NCBI GenBank assembly: GCA_041481445.1
Contig: JBGPBV010000099.1
Coordinates: forward strand, 1-25,446
DNA from: AA29 sp041481445
GTDB lineage: Bacteria > Acidobacteriota > Vicinamibacteria > Fen-336
DNA: 25,446 bases
Reading direction: 5' to 3'
The notes under the pieces were generated by a model. It did not search any database and had not been told where the DNA came from. It was given only the letters and a program-made list of their open reading frames with translations. A program made the position numbers and the translations under genes. Each line of letters begins with the position of its first letter. The stretch's first letter is position 1. Shown piece by piece: positions 13,890-21,089 of the stretch.

Positions 13890-15632
13890 TCAAGACGACG
13901 ACGACGACGAGGCGGGCAGGGCCAGCGCCTCCGAAAGCTCCCGGCGAAGCATAGCCTCGATCTCGGCGGCGGTGGGCAGGGAGAGGCTGGCGCGCGCGAC
14001 GGGCTCCAGGCGGGCGGCGGAGGCGGCGCGCACGGCCGCCTTCACCGCCGGGATCGCGGCCGGGCTCATCGAGAGCTCGCGCACCCCCAGGCCGACGAGG
14101 AGCAGGGCCTGCAGGGGGTCGGCCGCCATCTCGCCGCAGATCGAGACGGGCACGCGGTGGGCTCCCGCCGCCCGCACCACGCCGTCGATGGTGCGCAGCA
14201 CGGCCGGGTGCAGCGGCTCGTAGAGGCTCGACACCCGCGGGTCCACGCGGTCCACCGCCAGCAGGTACTGGATGAGGTCGTTGGTGCCCACGGCGAAGAA
14301 CTGCACGTGGGGGGCGAGCAGGTCGGCGGTGGCGGCGGCGCTGGGCACCTCCACCATGAGGCCGAGGGGGACGTCCTCCCGGAAGGCCACCCCCTCGCGG
14401 CGGAGCCCTTCCCGCGTGGCCTCGACGAGCTCCAGGACCAGCGACAGGTCGCTGGGGCCGGTGACGAACGGGAAGAGGATGCGCAGGGGACCGTGCCGGG
14501 CCGCTCGCATCAACGCGCGGAGCTGGGCCCGGAACGGCTCCGGCGCCCGCCGCGCCAGGCGCAGGGCGCGCTCACCGAGGGCCGGGTTCGCGCGACTGGG
14601 GCCGCCGGGCATGATGTCCTCCGGCCCCACGTCCCAGGTCCTCACCGTCACCGGATGCGGTCCGATCCGCTCCAGCATCCGGCGGTAGACCTCGTACTGA
14701 CTCTCCTCGTCCGGCCACTTGCGCGCGCGGCCCAGCAGGTACTCGGACCGGAACAGCCCGATGCCCTCCGCGCCGTACTCGACCGCGTGCGCGGCCTCCT
14801 CCGGGAACTCCGCGTTGCCGAGGAGGGCGACGCGGACGCCGTCGCGGGTCACGCAGGGCAGGACCCGGACCTCCGCCCGCGGCCGGGCCGGGCGATCCTC
14901 CTGGCCGGCGCGCAGGGCGGCCACCGCCGGCTCCTCCGGCTCGATCACCACCGCCCCTCGCGTCCCGTCCACCGCCACCGTGGCTCCCGACGGGATGCGG
15001 GCGGTCGCGTCCTGCAGGCCGACCACGGCCGGGATCCCGAAGGAGCGGGCCAGGATCGAGGTGTGATGGCTGGGCGAGCCGGCGTCCGTGGCCACCGCCA
15101 GCACGTTGTCCCAGTCCAGCTCCGCCGCCTGCGACGGCGTCAGGTCCACCGCCACGATGACGAAGCGTCCGGGCAGGTGGGCCAGTGACGGGGCGTCCGT
15201 GGCCCCGCCCAGGTTGAGCTGGATGCGGCCGAGCACGTCGTCGAGGTCGGTCGTGCGCTCCTTGAGGTACTCGTCGCTCGCGCCCTCGAACAGCGCATGG
15301 AGCTGGTCGGCGACCGTGCGCAGGGCCCATTCCGCGTTCACCTGCTCGGCGCGGATGATCCCCACCGCGCGGTCGAGCAGCATGGGGTCGGCGAGCATGA
15401 GGAGGTGGGCGTCGAAGATGTAGGCGTGCACCCCGACCGCGGGCCGGAGGCGCTCCTTGATCGCCTCCAGCTGCGCCCGCGAGGCCTCCACCGCCCGGGT
15501 CAGGCGGCGGATCTCGCACTCGATCGCCTCCGGGGGCACGAGCAGGCGGAAGACGGGCACCGACTCGCGCTCGACCACCAGCGCCGGTCCGACCGCCACC
15601 CCCGGGGAGACGCCGAGCCCCTCGAGCTTCAT
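13890..15632 (-). CDS. ptsI: PTS enzyme I (phosphoenolpyruvate-protein phosphotransferase)
   Basis: Transfers phosphate from PEP to HPr. The 580-residue product has the active-site His at 190 in DAGSPSHHTSILARSFGIPAVVG-like sequence, equivalent to His189 of E. coli. PEP-binding parts GLFRSEYLLG (about 292-301), MVEVPSAA and FFAVGTNDLIQY (about 445-456) are present, with the catalytic Cys499 in SICGEMAAD. An oddity is that the usual RTxDxGGDK reads RTWDVGPED, so the GGDK end is replaced. The C-terminus is a run of six Ser from a GAC/TCG repeat. Its ATG overlaps the stop of ptsH (ATGA). Confidence 0.95.
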   Translation of the reverse strand: MKLEGLGVSPGVAVGPALVVERESVPVFRLLVPPEAIECEIRRLTRAVEASRAQLEAIKERLRPAVGVHAYIFDAHLLMLADPMLLDRAVGIIRAEQVNAEWALRTVADQLHALFEGASDEYLKERTTDLDDVLGRIQLNLGGATDAPSLAHLPGRFVIVAVDLTPSQAAELDWDNVLAVATDAGSPSHHTSILARSFGIPAVVGLQDATARIPSGATVAVDGTRGAVVIEPEEPAVAALRAGQEDRPARPRAEVRVLPCVTRDGVRVALLGNAEFPEEAAHAVEYGAEGIGLFRSEYLLGRARKWPDEESQYEVYRRMLERIGPHPVTVRTWDVGPEDIMPGGPSRANPALGERALRLARRAPEPFRAQLRALMRAARHGPLRILFPFVTGPSDLSLVLELVEATREGLRREGVAFREDVPLGLMVEVPSAAATADLLAPHVQFFAVGTNDLIQYLLAVDRVDPRVSSLYEPLHPAVLRTIDGVVRAAGAHRVPVSICGEMAADPLQALLLVGLGVRELSMSPAAIPAVKAAVRAASAARLEPVARASLSLPTAAEIEAMLRRELSEALALPASSSSSS

Positions 15633-15898
15633 GCCTCCTCGCCGAAGCCGCCGTCCACCAGCGCGACCAGGGCCTCCACCGCCGGCGCCTCGTCCTCGCC
15701 CTCCGCGCTCACCAGGAGGCGGGTCCCCACGGAGGCGGCCAGGAGCAGGATGCCGAGGATCGACTTGCCGTCCATGGCGCGGTCGTCACGGGCCACCGTG
15801 ATCCGCGACCGGAAGCGGGTCGCGGTGTGCACGAACCGGGCCGCGGCCCGGGCGTGAAGGCCCAGGCGGTTCACGATCCGGACCTCCCTCTGGATCAA
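15629..15898 (-). CDS. ptsH: HPr phosphocarrier protein
   Basis: Small phosphocarrier of 89 residues. The active site is NRLGLHARAAARFV, with His15 phosphorylated by enzyme I. The regulatory site is MDGKSILGILLLAAS, with Ser46 exactly at the HprK target position. Both sites are intact, so it could take part in the relay and in HprK control. It overlaps the EIIA stop at its start and the ptsI start at its end, by four bases each. Confidence 0.96.
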   Translation of the reverse strand: MIQREVRIVNRLGLHARAAARFVHTATRFRSRITVARDDRAMDGKSILGILLLAASVGTRLLVSAEGEDEAPAVEALVALVDGGFGEEA

Positions 15899-16290
15899 GC
15901 CTTCTTCTCGAGGATCTCGCTGGCCACGTAGATCGCCCCCTTGCCCTGGTCGCGGATCACGCGCGCCACCTCCACCAGCTCGCCTTCGCGCAGCGTGGTG
16001 AGCTTGATGACCATGGGCAGGTTCACCCCGGTCACGATCTCGACCCGGGGAGAGAGGAACGGGAGGCTCACGTTGGTGGGGGTGCCCCCGAACATGTCGG
16101 TCAGCACGAGCACGTCGCCCCCGCCCACCTCGGCCAGGGCCCGCTCGATGGCCACCCGCGCCATGCCCATGTCGTCCGTCCAGCCGATCGACACCGCGGC
16201 GATGGCGGGGATCTCGCCCACGATCTGGCGGGCGGCGTTGACCAGCTCGCCGGCCAGCGCGCCGTGGGTCACGACCACGATGCCGATCAT
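15895..16290 (-). CDS. PTS EIIA component, mannose family
   Basis: A free-standing EIIA domain of 131 residues. The N-terminus GIVVVTHGALAGELV places the phosphorylated His at residue 9, matching His10 of the E. coli ManX EIIA domain. LVLTDMFGGTPTNVSL is the other family hallmark. No EIIB, EIIC or EIID is in the window, so it probably ends a regulatory relay rather than serving sugar uptake. It starts 4 bases after the rapZ stop (TGAGGGGATG) and overlaps ptsH. Confidence 0.93.
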   Translation of the reverse strand: MIGIVVVTHGALAGELVNAARQIVGEIPAIAAVSIGWTDDMGMARVAIERALAEVGGGDVLVLTDMFGGTPTNVSLPFLSPRVEIVTGVNLPMVIKLTTLREGELVEVARVIRDQGKGAIYVASEILEKKA

Positions 16291-16294
16291 CCCC

Positions 16295-17251
16295 TCACTC
16301 CTGGCGCAGGTCGCGGTGGCGGACGCGGATCGGATAGCCGTGGCGGCCGAGCCTCTCCGCCAGGGCGTTCGCGATCATGACCGAGCGGTGCCGGCCGCCC
16401 GTGCAGCCGATCCCGATCGTGAGGTAGCTCTTGCCCTCCTTGACGTAGCGCGGGATCACGAAGGAGAGGAAATGGTCCAGCCGCTTGAGGAAGCGCGCGG
16501 TGTCGGGCTGGCGGTTCATGTACCGCACCACCGGCGCGTGGTTGCCGGTCAGGCGCTTGAGGGAGGGCACGAAGTTCGGGTTGGTCAGGAAGCGCGCGTC
16601 GAAGACGAGGTCGGCCTCCGAGGGCACGCCGTACTTGTAGCCGAACGACATCACGGAGAGCACGAGCGGCGACTGGTCGGCGCGGACATCGTAGTGCTCG
16701 CGGATGTAGTCGCGGAGCTGGTGCACGGTGTAGTCCGAGGTGTCGAGGATGAGGTCGGCCATCTTGCGGATGGGGCGCAGGGCCTCCCGCTCCTCGCGGA
16801 TGCCCTCGATGGCGGGCTGGTTGATGGCGAGGGGGTGCGGCCGCCGCGTCTCGCTGAAGCGCCGCTGCAGGACCTTCTCCTCCGCCTCCAGGAAGAGCAC
16901 GCTGGCCGCGAAGCCCTTGGCCCGGAGCTGCCGGAACACGTGGGGGAACTGTCGCAGGAAGTCCCGCTCGCGCATGTCCACGACCAGGGCCGAGCGGTAG
17001 AGCTCGGCGGAGGCGCGGATGAGGTCCGCGAAGCGCGGGATCAGCGCGGTCGGCAGGTTGTCGACGCAGAACCAGCCGCTGTCCTCGAGGGCGCGCGCCA
17101 CGTGGGTCTTGCCCGACCCGCTCAGCCCCGTGATGATCAGGATGCGCGGCTCCCGGCGGCGGTCGCGGCGCAGCCGGGCTTCCGTCCGGCGGTCCCGCCC
17201 GGCGGGCCGGCGGAGGGCGCGCGCGGCCCGGCGCGGGCCCGCGCCGCTCAT
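16295..17251 (-). CDS. rapZ: RapZ, P-loop RNase adapter/nucleotide-binding protein
   Basis: In E. coli, RapZ binds small RNAs and directs RNase E to control amino-sugar synthesis; in many bacteria the gene sits with rpoN and PTS genes. The product is 318 residues, somewhat longer than the usual 280-300. Walker A GLSGSGKT is at 42-49, followed by HVARALEDSGWFCVDNLP. The C-terminal domain has MSFGYKYGVPSEADLVFD and GIGCTGGRHRSV, both characteristic. The ATG at 17251 overlaps the hprK stop (ATGA) and has GGAGG upstream. The first 36 residues are an Arg-rich extension with no other ATG, GTG or TTG before the P-loop. Confidence 0.94.
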   Translation of the reverse strand: MSGAGPRRAARALRRPAGRDRRTEARLRRDRRREPRILIITGLSGSGKTHVARALEDSGWFCVDNLPTALIPRFADLIRASAELYRSALVVDMRERDFLRQFPHVFRQLRAKGFAASVLFLEAEEKVLQRRFSETRRPHPLAINQPAIEGIREEREALRPIRKMADLILDTSDYTVHQLRDYIREHYDVRADQSPLVLSVMSFGYKYGVPSEADLVFDARFLTNPNFVPSLKRLTGNHAPVVRYMNRQPDTARFLKRLDHFLSFVIPRYVKEGKSYLTIGIGCTGGRHRSVMIANALAERLGRHGYPIRVRHRDLRQE

Positions 17252-18225
17252 CGCGCCCTCCGGCGCACGGCGCGGGCGCGGCGGGGACCGTGCGGGCGGG
17301 GAAGCGCGCCCGCGGTGCCTGTCTCGATCATCTCGTCCACCCGCTCGACGAACCGCCGGGCGGCATCGTACCCGCGCTCCTTCAGGAGTTGGTTGCGGGC
17401 CGCCACCTCGACCAGGATGGCCAGGTTCCGCCCGGGGGCCACCGGCATGCGGATGAGGGGCACCTCCTGCTCGAGGACGAGGAACTTCTCCGCCTGCAGG
17501 CCGAGGCGATCGTACTCCCGGCCCGCCTCCCAGCGCTCCAGGCTGATCACCAGCTCCACCCGCTGGGAGGTGCGGATGGACGACACGCCGTAGAGGTCCT
17601 TGATGTTGATCACCCCCAGCCCGCGCAGCTCCATGTGGTAGCGGGTGAGGTCGGGCGAGCAGCCGATGAGCAGGTCGCCAATGCGCCGGATCTCCACCAC
17701 GTCGTCCGCCACCAGGCGGTGCCCGCGGTCGATGAGGTCGAGGGCGCACTCCGACTTGCCGATCCCGCTCTCCCCCACGATGAGCACGCCCAGGCCGAAG
17801 ACGTCCATGAGCACCGAGTGCAGGTGGAGGCGCAGGGCCAGGCGCTCCTCCAGGAGGGCGGACAGGGCCTTGATGAACGGCGTGGACTCGGAGGGCGTGA
17901 CGAGGATCGGGATGCCGCGCGCCTCCGCTTCCGCCAGGAGCTCCGCCGGCGGCTCCAGGCCCTTGGTCACCACGAAGCAGGAGATGCGGCAGGAGGCCAG
18001 GCGGCGGAGCACCGAGCCCCGGCGGCGGGCGGAGAGCTTGCGCAGGTAGCCGATCTCGCTCGCCCCCAGGATCTGGACGCGCCCGTAGCGGATGTAGTCG
18101 GTGTAGCCGGTCAGGGCCAGGCCGGGGCGCTGCACCCGGGAGAGGGTCACCGTGTGGTCGAGGCCGGCCGACCCCGCGGCCAGGCGGAGGCCGAGCCCGG
18201 CCGAGGGGTCGAGCAGCTCGCGCAC
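17248..18225 (-). CDS. hprK: HPr kinase/phosphorylase
   Basis: Bifunctional enzyme that phosphorylates and dephosphorylates HPr on Ser46. The 325-residue product has an N-terminal domain (about 1-125) that is variable in the family. The kinase core begins at LHSVLMDVFGLGVLIVGESGIGKSE, with the P-loop GESGIGKS at 151-158 and RGHRLVADD after it. The C-terminal signature MELRGLGVINIKDLYG is at about 198-213. The common HGVLVD is HSVLMD here. The start is GTG at 18225, since no other start fits the VRELL-type N-terminus. A basic tail (RRARAVRRRAR) ends the protein. Its substrate ptsH lies two genes on. Confidence 0.94.
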   Translation of the reverse strand: MRELLDPSAGLGLRLAAGSAGLDHTVTLSRVQRPGLALTGYTDYIRYGRVQILGASEIGYLRKLSARRRGSVLRRLASCRISCFVVTKGLEPPAELLAEAEARGIPILVTPSESTPFIKALSALLEERLALRLHLHSVLMDVFGLGVLIVGESGIGKSECALDLIDRGHRLVADDVVEIRRIGDLLIGCSPDLTRYHMELRGLGVINIKDLYGVSSIRTSQRVELVISLERWEAGREYDRLGLQAEKFLVLEQEVPLIRMPVAPGRNLAILVEVAARNQLLKERGYDAARRFVERVDEMIETGTAGALPRPHGPRRARAVRRRAR

Positions 18226-18305
18226 CTGGACGCTGGCCCCCTCCCGCGCGTCCTGCCGGCGCTCCAGCCGCAGCGGAGGCGGGCGCCGCGTCGTGCCGGG
18301 CGTTC

Positions 18306-18851
18306 TCAGGCCTCCGGCTCGATCAGGCCGAGGTTGCCGTCCTTGCGCTTGTAGAGGACGTTCACGCGCTCGGTGGCGGCGTCGCGGAAGACGATCACCC
18401 CCTCCGGGCTGGCCCCGACCTCGAGGGCGGCCTCCTCCACCGTCATCGGCTTCACCACGAAACGGCGGTTGCGGATGACGCGCGGCGCCGGCTCCTCGGG
18501 GGGCCCGGTCGCGGACAGCGGCGCGACCGATTTGAGGCTGGTGGCGCGAGAGCGGCCGCCCCCCTTGCGCACGCGGAGCTTGCCGACGTGCCGCTCCGCC
18601 TGGCGGATCAGCTTGTCCATCACGGTGCTGAGCGAGAGAGAGGCGTCGCTCGAGGCCTCGGTGGCGGTGAGGTCGAGGTGCCGCGAGTGCAGGCTGACCT
18701 CCACGACCTGCCGGTGCCGGTCCGTGGACAGGATCACGCGGACGTCGGTGATGCCGGGCAGGACCCGGGACAGCTTCCGGAGCTTGCGGTCGCCCAGGCG
18801 GCGGATCTCGTTGGGCACGTCGATGTGCCGGCCGGTGTACTCGACCCTCAT
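18306..18851 (-). CDS. hpf: Long-form ribosome hibernation-promoting factor
   Basis: Binds the 30S decoding site and drives ribosome dimerisation in slow growth. The length of 181 residues fits the long form. The N-terminal domain (1-100) starts MRVEYTGRHIDVPNEIRR and holds the basic helix DKLIRQAERHVGKLRVR. After a Pro-rich linker, the C-terminal domain (about 128-181) has RFVVKPMTVEEAALE, VIVFRDAATERVNVLYKRKDG and GLIEP, the dimerisation domain. Its ATG overlaps the rpoN stop (ATGA). The rpoN-hpf pair is common across bacteria. Confidence 0.95.
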   Translation of the reverse strand: MRVEYTGRHIDVPNEIRRLGDRKLRKLSRVLPGITDVRVILSTDRHRQVVEVSLHSRHLDLTATEASSDASLSLSTVMDKLIRQAERHVGKLRVRKGGGRSRATSLKSVAPLSATGPPEEPAPRVIRNRRFVVKPMTVEEAALEVGASPEGVIVFRDAATERVNVLYKRKDGNLGLIEPEA

Positions 18852-20266
18852 TGCACCGACTTCCTCAGGTTGGAGGGCGGGATGCGCAGCTCCTCGCGGT
18901 ACTTGGCCACCGTGCGGCGGGCCAGGGGAAGACCGTCGTGGCCCAGGATCTCGGCGATGCGGGAGTCGGAGAGGGGCCGGTAGGGATCCTCCGCCTCGAT
19001 CATCTTGCGGATCTTGTCCTTGATGGTGACGGAGCTGATCGCCTCCCCCATGTTCGAGGTGATCCCGCTGTGGAAGAAGAACCGGAGCTCGAACACCCCA
19101 CGCGGGGTGTGCATGTACTTGTTGGCCACCACGCGCGACACCGTCGACTCGTGCATGCCGATGTCGGTGGCCACGTCCCGCAGCACCAGCGGCCTCAGAT
19201 GGGCGATGCCGTTGTCCAGGAACCCGCGCTGGTGGCGGATGATCGACTCCGACACCTTGTAGATCGTGCGCTGGCGCTGGTCCACGCTCTTGAGGAGCCA
19301 GAGCGCGCTGCGCAGCTTCTCCTTGACGTAGTTCCGCGTCTCCTCCGACCCGACCTCCTTGACGTCGAGCATCCGCTTGTAGGTGGGGCTGATGCGCAGC
19401 TTGGGCAGCCCGTCGTCGTTGAGGATGATCTTGTAGTCGTCGCCCTCCTTGACCACGAACACGTCCGGGATGATGTAGGTCGAGCGGTCGGGGCTGTACT
19501 TCAGGCCGGGCTTGGGATCGAGGCGCTTGATGATCTCGAGGTGGTGCGAGACCTCGTCCGGGGTGAGGCCCATCTGGCGCCCGATCTCCGGGTACTGGTG
19601 GCTCTGGAGCTGCTTCATGTAGTCGCGCACCATCACGTCGGTGGGCGACTCCGCCAGGCCGAGGCTCTTGAGCTGGAGGCGCAGGCACTCGTTGAGGTCG
19701 CGCGCGGCCACCCCCGCCGGATCGAGGCCCTGGATGATGGTCAGGGCCTTCTCGACCTCCTCCGCCGGGTAGGGACCGAGGTTGGCGATCTCCTCCACGG
19801 AGGTGCGCAGCAGCCCGTCCTCGTCCAGGTTCTGGATGATGGCGTCGCCGATCTCGAGGGTGAGCTCGTCGGAGACCGACATGTGGAGCTGCCACATCAG
19901 GTGGTCGTAGAGGTCGGGCTGCTCGGTGAGGGTGTTCTCGATGGGGGGCAGCTCCGGGATCTCGGCGCTGCGCGTGCGGCGGTGGTCGCTGTCGTCGAGG
20001 TAGTCCTCGAAGAACTTCTCGACGTCGATCTCCTTGAGCACGTCCTCCCGCTCCGCCTTGGCCTCCTCCTGGGCGATCTCCTCCGCGGAGGGCTGTTCCT
20101 GGGGGACCTCCTCCAGCAGCGGGTTCTCCATGACCTCCTGCTCCAGCACCTCCGCCAGCTCCAGCGTGGTCAGGGGGAGGAGCTTGATCGCCTGCTGGAG
20201 CGACGGCGTGAGGATGAGCCTCTGCGAGAGGCGGGTGCTGAGGCCCAGCTTCTGTTGGATGGCCAA
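18848..20266 (-). CDS. rpoN: RNA polymerase sigma-54 factor
   Basis: Sigma factor for -24/-12 promoters that need AAA+ activators. The 472-residue product has a region I of Gln/Leu type (LSQRLILTPSLQQAIKLLPL, residues about 13-32) and an acidic region II (about 50-105). A core-binding region and a helix-turn-helix around DIGMHESTVSRVVANKYM follow, then the RpoN box ARRTVAKYRE at 449-458 near the end. The start is TTG at 20266, fixed by the conserved AIQQKLGL N-terminus, without a strong ribosome site. It is 48 bases after lptB and overlaps hpf. No activator gene is in view. Confidence 0.96.
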   Translation of the reverse strand: MAIQQKLGLSTRLSQRLILTPSLQQAIKLLPLTTLELAEVLEQEVMENPLLEEVPQEQPSAEEIAQEEAKAEREDVLKEIDVEKFFEDYLDDSDHRRTRSAEIPELPPIENTLTEQPDLYDHLMWQLHMSVSDELTLEIGDAIIQNLDEDGLLRTSVEEIANLGPYPAEEVEKALTIIQGLDPAGVAARDLNECLRLQLKSLGLAESPTDVMVRDYMKQLQSHQYPEIGRQMGLTPDEVSHHLEIIKRLDPKPGLKYSPDRSTYIIPDVFVVKEGDDYKIILNDDGLPKLRISPTYKRMLDVKEVGSEETRNYVKEKLRSALWLLKSVDQRQRTIYKVSESIIRHQRGFLDNGIAHLRPLVLRDVATDIGMHESTVSRVVANKYMHTPRGVFELRFFFHSGITSNMGEAISSVTIKDKIRKMIEAEDPYRPLSDSRIAEILGHDGLPLARRTVAKYREELRIPPSNLRKSVQ

Positions 20267-20314
20267 TGGACTCGGGACTCTCTCTTCTTTTTCGCTACCG
20301 CACTCTACTCTGGT

Positions 20315-21076
20315 CTAGGGCTCCGGCGGCGGCTCGTCGAGCCGGAAGGCTTCGCCGAGGTAGACCCTGCGGACCTCCTCGTCGGAGGCGAGCTCCTCCG
20401 GCGTGCCGGAGCGGAAGACGGCGCCTTCCCTGAGAATATAGGCCCTATCCGTGATTTTCAAGGTCTCGCGCACGTTGTGGTCGGTGATGAGGACGCCGAT
20501 GCCGCGGTCGCGGAGGTGGGCGATGATCTTCTGGATGTCGAGGACGGCGATGGGGTCGATGCCGGCGAAGGGCTCGTCGAGCAGGATGAACGAGGGGTCG
20601 GTGGCCAGGGCCCGGCAGATCTCCAGCCGCCGCCGCTCCCCGCCGGAAAGCGTGTACGCGGGCTGCCGCGCGATGTGCCCTATGCCCAGCTCGTCGAGGA
20701 GGTCCCGCGTGCGCGAGTGCCGCTCCCCGGGCGGCATCCCCCGGCTCTCCAGCACCGCCAGCACGTTCTGCTCCGCGGTGAGGCGCCGGAACACGCTCGC
20801 CTCCTGGGGGAGATAGCCGATCCCCTGGCGGGCGCGCATGTACATGGGCAGGCCGGTGATGTCGTCGTCGTCCAGGAAGACCTGGCCGCTGTCCGGCCGG
20901 GCCAGGCCGACCACCATGTAGAAGGTGGTGGTCTTGCCCGCTCCGTTCGGTCCGAGCAGTCCCACCACCTCGCCCGTGCGGATGTCGAGGTCCACGTGCT
21001 GGACCACCACCCGCCGCCCGTAGGACTTGGTGAGGGCCTCCGCGCGCAGGACGATCTGCCCGTTCGCCGAGCTCAG
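20315..21076 (-). CDS. lptB: LptB, ATPase of the lipopolysaccharide exporter, CTG start
   Basis: Cytoplasmic ABC ATPase powering LPS extraction by LptFG. Walker A GPNGAGKT (42-49 from the CTG), ABC signature LSGGERRRLEI (about 143-153) and Walker B FILLDEPFAGIDPI (about 163-176) are clear. FYMVVGL and ITDHNVRETL are LptB-typical. The first canonical start in frame, GTG at 21010, would delete RAEALTKSYGRR, the first strand and A-loop region. CTG at 21076 has a perfect AGGAGG 8 bases upstream and gives 253 residues. An in-frame CTG at 21049 is a weaker choice. It follows lptCA by 13 bases. LptF and LptG are not in the window. Confidence 0.94.
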   Translation of the reverse strand: MSSANGQIVLRAEALTKSYGRRVVVQHVDLDIRTGEVVGLLGPNGAGKTTTFYMVVGLARPDSGQVFLDDDDITGLPMYMRARQGIGYLPQEASVFRRLTAEQNVLAVLESRGMPPGERHSRTRDLLDELGIGHIARQPAYTLSGGERRRLEICRALATDPSFILLDEPFAGIDPIAVLDIQKIIAHLRDRGIGVLITDHNVRETLKITDRAYILREGAVFRSGTPEELASDEEVRRVYLGEAFRLDEPPPEP

Positions 21077-21089
21077 GGGCGCGTCCTCC

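Noticed and set aside
16295..17749. A 484-residue reading of RapZ with extra N-terminal sequence
   Set aside because: The added part lies antiparallel-free but out of frame inside hprK and is Pro/Arg low-complexity. The ATG at 17251 with GGAGG and the ATGA overlap is a better start.
20315..21010. lptB starting at GTG 21010
   Set aside because: It would remove conserved N-terminal residues of the ATPase although coding continues upstream to a ribosome site and CTG.
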